NCBI RefSeq assembly: GCF_002278135.3
Contig: NZ_CP029425.2
Coordinates: 124,001-188,000 of the forward strand
From: Bradyrhizobium ottawaense
GTDB lineage: Bacteria > Pseudomonadota > Alphaproteobacteria > Rhizobiales > Xanthobacteraceae
Direction of reading: 5' to 3'
Length of the DNA: 64,000 nucleotides
Below are positions 15,004 to 22,659 of this stretch, piece by piece. The position numbers and the translations under genes are program-made. Every line of letters begins with the position of its first letter. Within the stretch, counting starts at the first letter, position 1. The notes under the pieces are model-generated. The model was not told the origin of the DNA. It made no database searches and was given only the letters and a program-made list of their open reading frames with translations.

Positions 15004-17333
15004 TGCTCGAAGAAATTGCGCTTAGCTGGTTTCGGGGCGCGTCAGCCAAGGTTTCGCTGGAGACGCAAAAAAAGAGCATCGTAGTTCACGGACCGAACGG
15101 ATCAGGGAAGTCGTCATTCGTTGACGGCATCGAATATCTGCTTTCTCAAGGCAGGCTTCAGCATCTCGCCCACACTTACAGTGGCCGCAGGCAAGAACTG
15201 GGAGTTATCAACATCGGAGCCGCGCCGGACGCAGATCGACACGTTGAGCTACGCTTTAAAGGTGTCTCGATTAAAGGGACCATTGCTCCGAACGGCGCTT
15301 GCATTGTCTCCAACCGGGAGATCATAGCGAACTGGAATTCTCGCCGTATCATCCTACGGCAGGACGAAGTGAGCGAATTCATCAAGGCAAGCGCAGGCGA
15401 TAAGTATTCTGTCTTGCTGCCGTTGCTCGGGCTGAGCCCTTTAGAGAACGTCGCCGTCAATCTCAGGGCTCTCGGGCGCAAGGTCTCCGAGATTGCGAGC
15501 TATACTCGGCTCCAAGATCGCCTCTCGCAATTAGAGCGCGATTGGCAAGCAAAGTTCGGATCGGATGATTGGGAGATCGTAAAGGAGAAGCTAAAGGCCA
15601 TCTATCGTGCACATATGCCGAATGGGTCAGAACCGACCAGCCTAAAGGCATTGGTGAATGAACTCAGGCCGGTGCTAGACAAGGTCGTAAGTGGTCTCCA
15701 ATCCGAACAGGCAGCTCACTTGGCAATTAGGACGGCCGCCGATCAGCCGCTTAAGAACCGTCTCAGCGAAGTTCAGCGTCTGGCAGGTGAAGCGCTGAAG
15801 CTTTCCGAACCGCTTATCGAGACTCGGCTCTCCATCCTTGAGAGCACCTACATATATGCAGAACAGCTTAACGCCGATGGCTCCGTCGATTGTCCCGCAT
15901 GCGGACAGAGCGTCCTAGCTAGCGATCTAAAGGCCCACGTCGCCCGTGAGAAGTTGCGGCTGGAGGCGGCTATCGCGATCTTTGGCGAGCGAAACGCGGC
16001 TCTGACTTTGCTTGCGGATAGCATCGCTATTGTTCAAAGCTGCCTCGGCCGCCCCGAACTGGAGGGTTGGCACAGTGCAGTCGCTGCCGGGCACATTAAG
16101 GAACACGTTAGCCAGGTTCGCGCTCTGCAGATCGACGCGCTCCGAGAGGGCAAGCTAGACGCATCCTCTACGGTGTTCACTAAAACCATCCACTGCATCG
16201 CAGATGAGCTTGAGAAAGCAGCAAACCACGTCCCACCCTCCATAGAGAAGCTCGTGGCCGATCTGGGGATGCTCGAAGCTGCGAGCCACTTCCCTGAGAT
16301 ACTGAGGCTCAAATCCAGGATTGAGCAAATCGGTGTGCTCACGAACTTCATCACGAGAATGGAGAACGAAACACGCGAAGAAATTAAAGCTCAAACGAAA
16401 TCGGTTGTTAAAGACATAAGCGACGATATTCAAATCATGTGGGCCGTTCTGCATCCTGCGGAGCCAATAGACGGCGTTCATCTCTACCAGCCGGACGGCC
16501 TAGACAAAGCCCTTGATATTGCACTGCGGTTCTATGGAAGAGAGCAGCTGAGCCCCCGACTGACCCTGTCAGAAGGTCACCGAAACAGTTTGGGTCTCTG
16601 CGTTTTTCTCGCCCTCGCGAAGCGCGACGGCAAGGACGGTCCACTTGTATTGGATGACGTCGTCAGTAGCTTTGATCGAGAGCACCGAAGTTATGTGACG
16701 GACCTCCTTTCTCAAGAGTTCTCCGACAGACAGATTTTTATCTTTACGCACGACTACGATTGGTTCGTAGAGCTTCGAACCCGCCTCGCGGCCAAACTTT
16801 GGCGCTTTAAGATTCTGTTGCCTTGGAAAGAGCCAGCTGTCGGGATTCGCTGGGCGACCAACGCCGGGGGATTTGATTTGGCTAGAGAGCTCCTAGAGAG
16901 CGATCCCGCGAGTGCTGCCGCAAAGGCACGGGCAGTAATGGACACGCAGCTAGCAGCAATTGCCGAGGTGCTCGGTGTTTTAGTGCCCTTCATAAAAGGA
17001 CCGAAAAATGACCTCAGATTCGCTGGCGATTTGCTGGAACGGCTCTCAAAAGATTGCGAACGCAAAATGCGAAGGAAAAGCGGTGACGAATACACGGCTT
17101 GGGATGTGCCTACACAGAAAGCCAAAGCAGCACATGGACTGTTGCTTCCATTTGCCAACGCCGGAACTCATGGGCGCTACGTCTCGAAGGGAGAGGCTGA
17201 GCGTTTGATCGATGCTTGCGAGGCAGCCATAGCGTCACTCAACTGCGAGACCTGCGAGCATCCCGTTTGGAATGCAGCCGTCAATGATCATCATCTAAGA
17301 TGTGACTGCGATGCTATCCGGTGGAAAATGTAG
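15003..17333 (+). CDS. SMC/Rad50-like ATPase with zinc-hook motif (candidate defence protein)
   Basis: 776 residues. Walker A GPNGSGKSS lies at 30-38. A predicted helical/coiled-coil arm follows, interrupted by a zinc-hook-like CPAC at 297-300, then a second arm. The ABC signature is LSEGH (522-526), Walker B LVLDDVVSSFD (548-558) and a switch-type histidine in FTHD (583). After the ATPase comes a further 190-residue domain with FANAGTHGRYVS (717-728) and a terminal cysteine cluster (CETC at 748-751, CDCD at 767-770). This architecture resembles RloC/AAA_13 and other RecF/SMC-like phage-defence ATPases, not housekeeping RecN, SbcC or SMC. No known nuclease motif is evident to me. First cargo gene of the island. 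Confidence 0.8.
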   Translation: MLEEIALSWFRGASAKVSLETQKKSIVVHGPNGSGKSSFVDGIEYLLSQGRLQHLAHTYSGRRQELGVINIGAAPDADRHVELRFKGVSIKGTIAPNGACIVSNREIIANWNSRRIILRQDEVSEFIKASAGDKYSVLLPLLGLSPLENVAVNLRALGRKVSEIASYTRLQDRLSQLERDWQAKFGSDDWEIVKEKLKAIYRAHMPNGSEPTSLKALVNELRPVLDKVVSGLQSEQAAHLAIRTAADQPLKNRLSEVQRLAGEALKLSEPLIETRLSILESTYIYAEQLNADGSVDCPACGQSVLASDLKAHVAREKLRLEAAIAIFGERNAALTLLADSIAIVQSCLGRPELEGWHSAVAAGHIKEHVSQVRALQIDALREGKLDASSTVFTKTIHCIADELEKAANHVPPSIEKLVADLGMLEAASHFPEILRLKSRIEQIGVLTNFITRMENETREEIKAQTKSVVKDISDDIQIMWAVLHPAEPIDGVHLYQPDGLDKALDIALRFYGREQLSPRLTLSEGHRNSLGLCVFLALAKRDGKDGPLVLDDVVSSFDREHRSYVTDLLSQEFSDRQIFIFTHDYDWFVELRTRLAAKLWRFKILLPWKEPAVGIRWATNAGGFDLARELLESDPASAAAKARAVMDTQLAAIAEVLGVLVPFIKGPKNDLRFAGDLLERLSKDCERKMRRKSGDEYTAWDVPTQKAKAAHGLLLPFANAGTHGRYVSKGEAERLIDACEAAIASLNCETCEHPVWNAAVNDHHLRCDCDAIRWKM

Positions 17334-17712
17334 CTGACAAGCAGCCGGAATTGCCTGAGGGTCTCCTTCGTGGCGGCGGCTAGCTGCTTTCCCCCCGCGC
17401 CCATTCTCCGAACTCTGAAAACAAACTCAGTGCGCCGCTCAACGTTCACGTTCTGCGAATGGTGCGGCAACAGCTCGGCCACCGGCACTAAGTTTTTCAC
17501 GAATTACCACAGAGAGAACTACGGTGAAGAGCCGAGTTGCTGCCTGCCATTGGGTGTCCACCCGCAAGTAAAACCCGCGAACGCTTGATCTCGCTAGCCG
17601 GTCGGACGGCCTGAACGCCTGCTATGGGTCACGAAACGAAGTTGCCGCCAAGCGGAACCGCTTAGTTCGAGGCGGCCGCATTGCGGCGCGCTCTACGCGC
17701 GTGCCCGCTGCC
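17334..17712. other. gap without a supported gene
   Basis: 379 bp between the converging ATPase and PIN genes. A 72-codon frame at 17370-17588 (+) contains a CEWCG pair but has no convincing ribosome site or family, so I do not call it. The rest shows no repeat or RNA. Confidence 0.4.
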
Positions 17713-18180
17713 TCAACTGGTCCAGTCCTCTCGCTCGATCAAGTCAGCCACGCCGCAATGATCGATCTTCTGCGCATCGCAAACATCCGGGATACGTTCC
17801 TTCCCCGGAAACTCTTCAGTCACAACCATCATCCGAGGGGTTGTGCTGGCCGCAAGCGCTATCACGAAGGGGTCACCGCCCGATCTGCCCTTGGTTGTGT
17901 CCACTATCTTGGGATGCTCGGCCATAATCTTTGCGACGGCTTCCTGAGTGGCATCATCAATTTCAACGAACAGTGTCTCTTTGCGCTCTTTGCACCAAAC
18001 GAAGAGTTCGTCGTCTTTTTTCTGAAGCTCGTTGTAGACTTCAATTGAAGCCTTTAGTCGGCCTTCAGCTATCAACCTGTCGAATCCATCCCACACAAAG
18101 CCGAAGTTCTTCGGTCGATAGATGCGCCGCCAAGCGTGGATAAGCGAACTGCTATCGATGCTGTAGACCTGACCGGCCAT
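17713..18180 (-). CDS. DUF4411 PIN-like protein (toxin candidate)
   Basis: 155 residues. The PIN-fold acidic residues are visible: YSIDSSSLIHAW (Asp9), a central EVYNEL (Glu51) and RSGGDPFVIALA (Asp103), followed by VVTEE. These match the DUF4411 subgroup, expected to be Mg-dependent ribonucleases. It starts 3 bp after the stop of the HTH-metallopeptidase gene on the same strand, the standard order for this pair. Likely toxin, with the upstream protein as regulator or antitoxin. Confidence 0.85.
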   Translation of the reverse strand: MAGQVYSIDSSSLIHAWRRIYRPKNFGFVWDGFDRLIAEGRLKASIEVYNELQKKDDELFVWCKERKETLFVEIDDATQEAVAKIMAEHPKIVDTTKGRSGGDPFVIALAASTTPRMMVVTEEFPGKERIPDVCDAQKIDHCGVADLIEREDWTS

Positions 18181-18183
18181 GCG

Positions 18184-19383
18184 CTATCCCAATCCGGCCG
18201 CTTTTGACAGCTTCGGGATGTGCTTCACTTTCAATCCGAGGTAGCCCGAAATCGCGCTAAGCGTCATTCGGTCCTGACGGTAGTTATTCAGGAGCATACG
18301 AACGAGAGGCTTGCCGAAGTGGCTCACCGTCTCCGTCGGCATGTTGCGTTTTATCTCTTTGGCCTGCTCTCGCTGACGTAACTGCTGCGCCCGATACTCC
18401 GCAATGTATTGAGCCCGCTTGCGCTCATAAAATGCCTGGGTCGTTCGATCGAACACTAACAGCCTTCGCAACACAGCTTCACGGCTGACATTGAAGCGCC
18501 GAGCTAGCTCGCTAACCTGCGCATCACCCCATTCTTCGGAACGGGCTCCTTGCTCCGTAACGCCTGGCTGCGCAAGCAAAGCATCTTTAGGCATCAAGGC
18601 TGCCGCAGCAACGTGATTGCAGAAAACCTCGATCCGCTGATCTTCCGGGGGTCGCCTCTCGTCTGTCTCCAAATTAGAGACGCCGCTGACGCGAACCATT
18701 AGATGCGCGAATTCGTGAAGCAGGCTAAATGTGCGCCGCGTGAGCGCATCCTTGCGATTTACGGAGATGACGGGTGAGACACCGGCAAATATCGCGAAGC
18801 CTGACGCCTCTTCACTAGCTAATGCCGTTGTTTGGAAGACCAAAGTGCCCGTTGCCTCAATGCGACTGCGCCAAGCATTGAACCCAGTGCGGCCGTCGGC
18901 ATCCCGCCAGTGAATTTGTAAATCATCAGTCACACCTAACGCGTCGCGAACGCGCTGACCTACCAATTCAGGGTCTTCGCTGATGTCCGCTTGCAAGGTA
19001 AACTTTGGGAATTCTTGGTCTAGGTCGGCTGCCAGCTCCAGCGCAAGTTCGCGGCGCTCCGTTGCTGCGCGGATTTCCAGTTGTAGGGCGGGTGATAAAT
19101 GACGCAGACCTGTTCCGGGCAATCTCCGGAGGTCGCGCATCACCTCAAATCTGCTCGGAGGCTCCGGCAGGTAAAAAACAGCCAACGGGCGCTTAAATAG
19201 GGCAGCCATTTTCCGCAGTTGCGGGATCGACGGCGACTCTTCGCGGTCAGGGTCTTCCCAATCCGTCAGCTTCGCTTGGTCAATGTCTAGGCGATCAGCA
19301 GCCTCAGCCAGCGAAAAGCCAGCCGTCTCCCTTGCCCATGTAACGAGGGCTGGGGCGATCAGAGCTTTCACGCGAGTTGCCAT
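18184..19383 (-). CDS. XRE-HTH / ImmA-IrrE family metallopeptidase (antitoxin-like regulator)
   Basis: 399 residues. An N-terminal helix-turn-helix (about 12-70: TWARETAGFSLAEAADRLDI...) is followed by a central domain and then the zinc-peptidase motif HEFAH (223-227) with the third ligand in IEVFCNHVAA (Glu252), as in COG2856/ImmA. The C-terminus has another helix-turn-helix-like stretch (VSELARRFNVSREAVLRRL). ImmA proteases cleave phage-type repressors; in the DUF4411 pairing the protein acts as the cognate regulator or antitoxin. A promoter likely lies in the AT-rich stretch just upstream of 19383. Confidence 0.88.
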   Translation of the reverse strand: MATRVKALIAPALVTWARETAGFSLAEAADRLDIDQAKLTDWEDPDREESPSIPQLRKMAALFKRPLAVFYLPEPPSRFEVMRDLRRLPGTGLRHLSPALQLEIRAATERRELALELAADLDQEFPKFTLQADISEDPELVGQRVRDALGVTDDLQIHWRDADGRTGFNAWRSRIEATGTLVFQTTALASEEASGFAIFAGVSPVISVNRKDALTRRTFSLLHEFAHLMVRVSGVSNLETDERRPPEDQRIEVFCNHVAAAALMPKDALLAQPGVTEQGARSEEWGDAQVSELARRFNVSREAVLRRLLVFDRTTQAFYERKRAQYIAEYRAQQLRQREQAKEIKRNMPTETVSHFGKPLVRMLLNNYRQDRMTLSAISGYLGLKVKHIPKLSKAAGLG

Positions 19384-20100
19384 TCTCTCTGCCTTTGAGA
19401 ATTCTCTATAATATACAATCGTGAAGAAGTTTCAGCCAAATGCCCGGCTGGCCTGCATGGGGCGGCGCTGCAAGTTCGCTTTCCTACACGCGTCGGGAAA
19501 TGGCGTTCTGACAATCGCGCTAGGCAAAGTGCCATTGTCGATTTACGGCCAGATAATTACGCCTACAGACCTGGGGTTCCGGCAGCGCCAATCGCGCATC
19601 GCACAACCACTGCTCCGCTGGCATTCGGTATCTTGATTGGATGGGAAGCGAGGTGTTGCTCGTCTCGGCGGCGCTGAGCTTAGTTGCGCTTGCCGCTTTT
19701 TTCGCAGTTAGAAAGAAGAATTAAGGCAGAGGCCGCACCGCGCACCGGGCGGAATAATATAGGGTCACAAATCTAACGGGTGACCTCGTGTCAGCGGCGC
19801 GGCGATTTCCCCCGTCCCCCACCCCCAGCTTGTCTCCAGGGCATTCCCACGAGCGACGACTTGATGTCGTTGAGTTGCGCCCGCCTGATCGAGCCGGGGC
19901 ATTGGCCCTTCCTCCTAGCCAGCAAGGGTTCCGAAAACCCTGCTCTAAGCGGCCTTAGGCCAGCGCTGATTTTCCTGCGTTTTTTTCAATTCCCCCTGAG
20001 GTTCAGAAAACACTTGTTTTTAGAACAACTTCGGCAGCTCAGAAGCTGTTGATTACTACAAAACTTGCTGGTAGTAAGATTTGCAGATTTGGAGTTAGCA
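19384..20100. other. 717-bp region with no confident gene
   Basis: Lies between the divergent metallopeptidase gene and the RAMA-like gene. Short frames here have weak support: a GTG frame 19421-19636, and a 27-residue frame 19641-19724 encoding a single hydrophobic helix followed by RKKN. The right end is AT-rich and contains CAGCTCAGAAGCTG, a short inverted repeat about 60 bp before the RAMA-like gene that could be an operator. Confidence 0.4.
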
Positions 20101-20523
20101 ATGCGCAATATCCCGATAACGACCGACGTGTTCGCCGCCATTTGGCAGGCCCGTAAGGAAGGCGAGGAATCCGAAGACGCGATCCTGCGGCGGATACTCG
20201 GTCTTCCAGCCCAAACCGCTCCCGAGGTCACGGGCGGCCGCCGAGGAGGCTTCTATGACGAACGAAGCGGGGTGCACTTTCCGGAGGGAAGGGAGATTTA
20301 TCGGACCTATAAGGGGCATAAAGTTGAAGCCGTTGCTCATCTCGACAGATGGTTCGTGAGGGCCACCGGCCAGTCGTTTCATTCCCTTCACAAGCTCAGC
20401 CAAGCGATCAACAACGGGAAGCAGGAGAATGCCTGGCTGAACTGGAAGTATCGTGATCCAGACACCGGCGAGGAACACCTGATCGATCACCTCCGCAAGA
20501 CGCAGGGGGCGAGCGAATCATGA
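20101..20523 (+). CDS. RAMA-like domain protein
   Basis: 140 residues from the ATG at 20101; the frame runs up to 20065 but the upstream part is weak. The N-terminal 35 residues (TDVFAAIWQARKEGEESEDAILRRIL) resemble a short DNA-binding or RHH-like helix pair. The C-terminal half (EIYRTYKGHKVEAVAH... ATGQSFHSLHKLSQAINNG... AWLNWKY) matches the RAMA pattern, a small domain found with restriction methylases and DNA-modification systems and thought to bind DNA. Its stop overlaps the recombinase start as ATGA. First gene of a five-gene tight cassette. Confidence 0.7.
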   Translation: MRNIPITTDVFAAIWQARKEGEESEDAILRRILGLPAQTAPEVTGGRRGGFYDERSGVHFPEGREIYRTYKGHKVEAVAHLDRWFVRATGQSFHSLHKLSQAINNGKQENAWLNWKYRDPDTGEEHLIDHLRKTQGASES

Positions 20524-21131
20524 ACAAGCGTGTCGCGATTTATCTTCGTGTCTCCACCGCGGAGCAGACCACAGAAAACCAACGGCGAGAGCTTATGGCA
20601 GTAGCCGAGCGCAGCGGGTGGCAGGTCGTGCATGTCTTCGAAGACGCAGGCGTCTCGGGCTCCAAAGGGCGCGACCACAGGCCCGCTCTGGCTGCCATGA
20701 TGAAAGCGGTCAATCGACGCGAGATTGACATCGTGGCTGCATGGTCCGTTGACCGATTGGGTCGATCGCTGATCGACCTCATTGAGGTGCTGAAGGACCT
20801 GCACGCAAAGGGCGTCGACTTGTTCCTGCATCAGCAGGGCCTCGACACTTCCACTTCGTCCGGCAAGGCGATGTTTCAGATGCTGGGCGTCTTCGCAGAA
20901 TTTGAACGTGCGGTGATCCGCGAGCGCGTGATCGCAGGCCTAGCGAGAGCAAAGGCCGCCGGCACCAAGTTGGGCCGGAAGCCTATAGACGATGGAAAGG
21001 AAGCGAGCATCAGGTCGCTCCTCGCCGAAGGGCAAGGCGTTCGGCGCATCGCGCGAAGTCTCCATGTCGGGGTGGGAACGGTGCTCCGGGTTCGTGACCA
21101 CCAAGCAACAAGCGTGAGTGCAGCAGAATGA
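20520..21131 (+). CDS. small serine recombinase (resolvase/invertase family)
   Basis: 203 residues, typical of Tn3-type resolvases and Hin/Gin invertases. Catalytic Ser12 sits in YLRVSTAEQ; the other signature parts are VHVFEDAGVSGSKGRDHRPAL, AWSVDRLGRSL and the long E-helix region AEFERAVIRERVIAGLARAKA. A C-terminal helix-turn-helix (VRRIARSLHVGVGTVLRV) binds the site. It overlaps both neighbours by ATGA-type junctions (20520-20523 and 21128-21131), so it is translated with the RAMA-like gene and the unknown downstream. It could resolve or invert DNA for the island cassette; no crossover site was identified. Confidence 0.95.
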   Translation: MNKRVAIYLRVSTAEQTTENQRRELMAVAERSGWQVVHVFEDAGVSGSKGRDHRPALAAMMKAVNRREIDIVAAWSVDRLGRSLIDLIEVLKDLHAKGVDLFLHQQGLDTSTSSGKAMFQMLGVFAEFERAVIRERVIAGLARAKAAGTKLGRKPIDDGKEASIRSLLAEGQGVRRIARSLHVGVGTVLRVRDHQATSVSAAE

Positions 21132-21853
21132 ATGTGCTAGCTCGAGTAAATACCGTGGACGCGGATGCGATCCTTAAACGATGTCTGGACTATCTAGGCC
21201 AAGCCGAAGAGTTCCGGGCGGGCCGCCGCAAAGAGCTGCCCGACGCCAGTCTCCTTGCCAAGCCATTTGGCTGCATCCTTGAGGCAAGAGCTGATGGGGA
21301 AGATCTATTTAATCTCGGAACTCCATTCGTTGCCGCCAAAATCGAGGACCTTGATGCACCGGATGAGGAGCGAAGGGAGCGATACTTCGATCCATGGGAT
21401 TATGCGTTGATGCTGGTGATGTTGTTAGCTGGTGCTCGCTTCCGATTCGACCGCTCGAAATACGCTCGTTACTACTTCCTTGCGTATGTCGGTCTCGTCG
21501 GGAAGGTGGGCAATCACTCCCTTCGCCGAATCATCATGAATCCGCCGCCAGGGTCGGATGTCCGACAAACACGCAGGACCCCGGACGCCCATCTCGACTA
21601 TCGCCGCGCCGGCCTTAAAGCGATCGCCAAGCGCGTCGTCAGAAAGCTGGGACAGAAGACGCGGTCTCACTCTCGTGGGCGCGAGGATTCCATCGCATTT
21701 GCCGTTGAGCTTTTCGCGCGGCAACTAGCAACCCATGGCGCAGACAGATTGCTGGGCCTGAATGTCGCGGACTATGAGGCACTCCTGCGCCGCGCGTTAG
21801 CTGTTGCTGATGCGATGCACAGTGCACTTCATGACCTGAAGGCCGGTCAGTAA
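21128..21853 (+). CDS. unknown protein of the recombinase/polymerase cassette
   Basis: 241 residues, soluble and basic, no recognised motif. The middle contains FDPWDYALMLVMLLAGARFRFD and YYFLAYVGLVGKVGNHSLRRIIMNPP, hydrophobic but broken by charges, and the C-terminal third is helical (FAVELFARQLATHGADRLLGL). Starts inside the recombinase stop codon and ends 1 bp before the next gene, so it belongs to the same transcript. Function unknown. Confidence 0.75.
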   Translation: MNVLARVNTVDADAILKRCLDYLGQAEEFRAGRRKELPDASLLAKPFGCILEARADGEDLFNLGTPFVAAKIEDLDAPDEERRERYFDPWDYALMLVMLLAGARFRFDRSKYARYYFLAYVGLVGKVGNHSLRRIIMNPPPGSDVRQTRRTPDAHLDYRRAGLKAIAKRVVRKLGQKTRSHSRGREDSIAFAVELFARQLATHGADRLLGLNVADYEALLRRALAVADAMHSALHDLKAGQ

Positions 21854-21854
21854 G

Positions 21855-22649
21855 ATGGCCCGCTCCCCGCACGGGCGGCGTAAGCGCATCGGCAAGCTCA
21901 GGGCGCGTGTTAGCTCAGACGCCGACGATCACTTTCTCAGATGCACTATCATCGGGTGTGGGCGGTCGACAGCACGCGCCGCGAAACAGGGATTGAGCGC
22001 CACCCTTTGCCGCAAGCATTTGCTTCACCGGCAGCGGCATGGGTCTGCATGGTGTGCAACCCCGGCGGCTACTGCCCTCAGGCCCTATGTTCGAGCGGCT
22101 CGTTCGTTCATCCGCTTGAATCGTGCTGATCCTTACGTCAGCCACGCGCTTACCGCCCTTGGAGTTCTCATGGCGTCGGCTGGTCCGGCCGAGATCGGGT
22201 CGCGGCTCCGTGGCCTTCCCGCAGAGCGCCGCGCCAGAATCGCGTTAGCGAGGCTCCGTGAAGCTGGCATCCATCCCGAGCGGCTTCTTGCCATCACGAT
22301 CGCTGTGCACTCGCTTATTGAAGAGGCCCCTCAGGTCGTTCACCGGATCAGGGAATGGCGCATCGTGGCCATTGCCAAAGGCTGTCATCGACTCGCCAGT
22401 GTTTACCGGCCCTGGACGTTTATCGGAGCAGATGGCCGAGTTCGCCGCGCTGCGATTCAAGCCTATCCGCGAAGTGCCGGCCGCGTGCTGCGCTATCTCG
22501 GTGAAATGATCGAGCGCGAGAGTGAGTGGGTAATCGAGAAGCACTTAGCTGGGGTGCTTGCGCTCAAGGTTGCTAGATACGGCGCCCACCCTGCCACTAC
22601 CAACTCGCTGAAATTCGCCACTGCGGCCGGCCCTCACGCCCACCTATGA
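21855..22649 (+). CDS. zinc-finger-like protein of the recombinase/polymerase cassette
   Basis: 264 residues. A very basic N-terminus leads to C30-x4-C35...C52-x2-H55 (CTIIGC ... LCRKH) followed by RQRHG, the compact zinc finger often found at the front of phage and HNH-type proteins. The remainder is helical and Arg-rich (ERRARIALARLREAGIHPERLLA), suggesting nucleic-acid binding. Begins 1 bp after the previous stop, ends 10 bp before the polymerase-like gene. Function unknown; a DNA-binding accessory is my best guess. Confidence 0.72.
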   Translation: MARSPHGRRKRIGKLRARVSSDADDHFLRCTIIGCGRSTARAAKQGLSATLCRKHLLHRQRHGSAWCATPAATALRPYVRAARSFIRLNRADPYVSHALTALGVLMASAGPAEIGSRLRGLPAERRARIALARLREAGIHPERLLAITIAVHSLIEEAPQVVHRIREWRIVAIAKGCHRLASVYRPWTFIGADGRVRRAAIQAYPRSAGRVLRYLGEMIERESEWVIEKHLAGVLALKVARYGAHPATTNSLKFATAAGPHAHL

Positions 22650-22659
22650 AGTTTCCCCG

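Noticed and set aside
17370..17588. 72-codon frame with CEWCG
   Set aside because: Only one cysteine pair of a possible zinc site, no ribosome site, ends in low-complexity; left as non-coding.
19421..19636. 71-codon frame divergent from the metallopeptidase gene
   Set aside because: GTG start without ribosome site and no recognisable sequence pattern.
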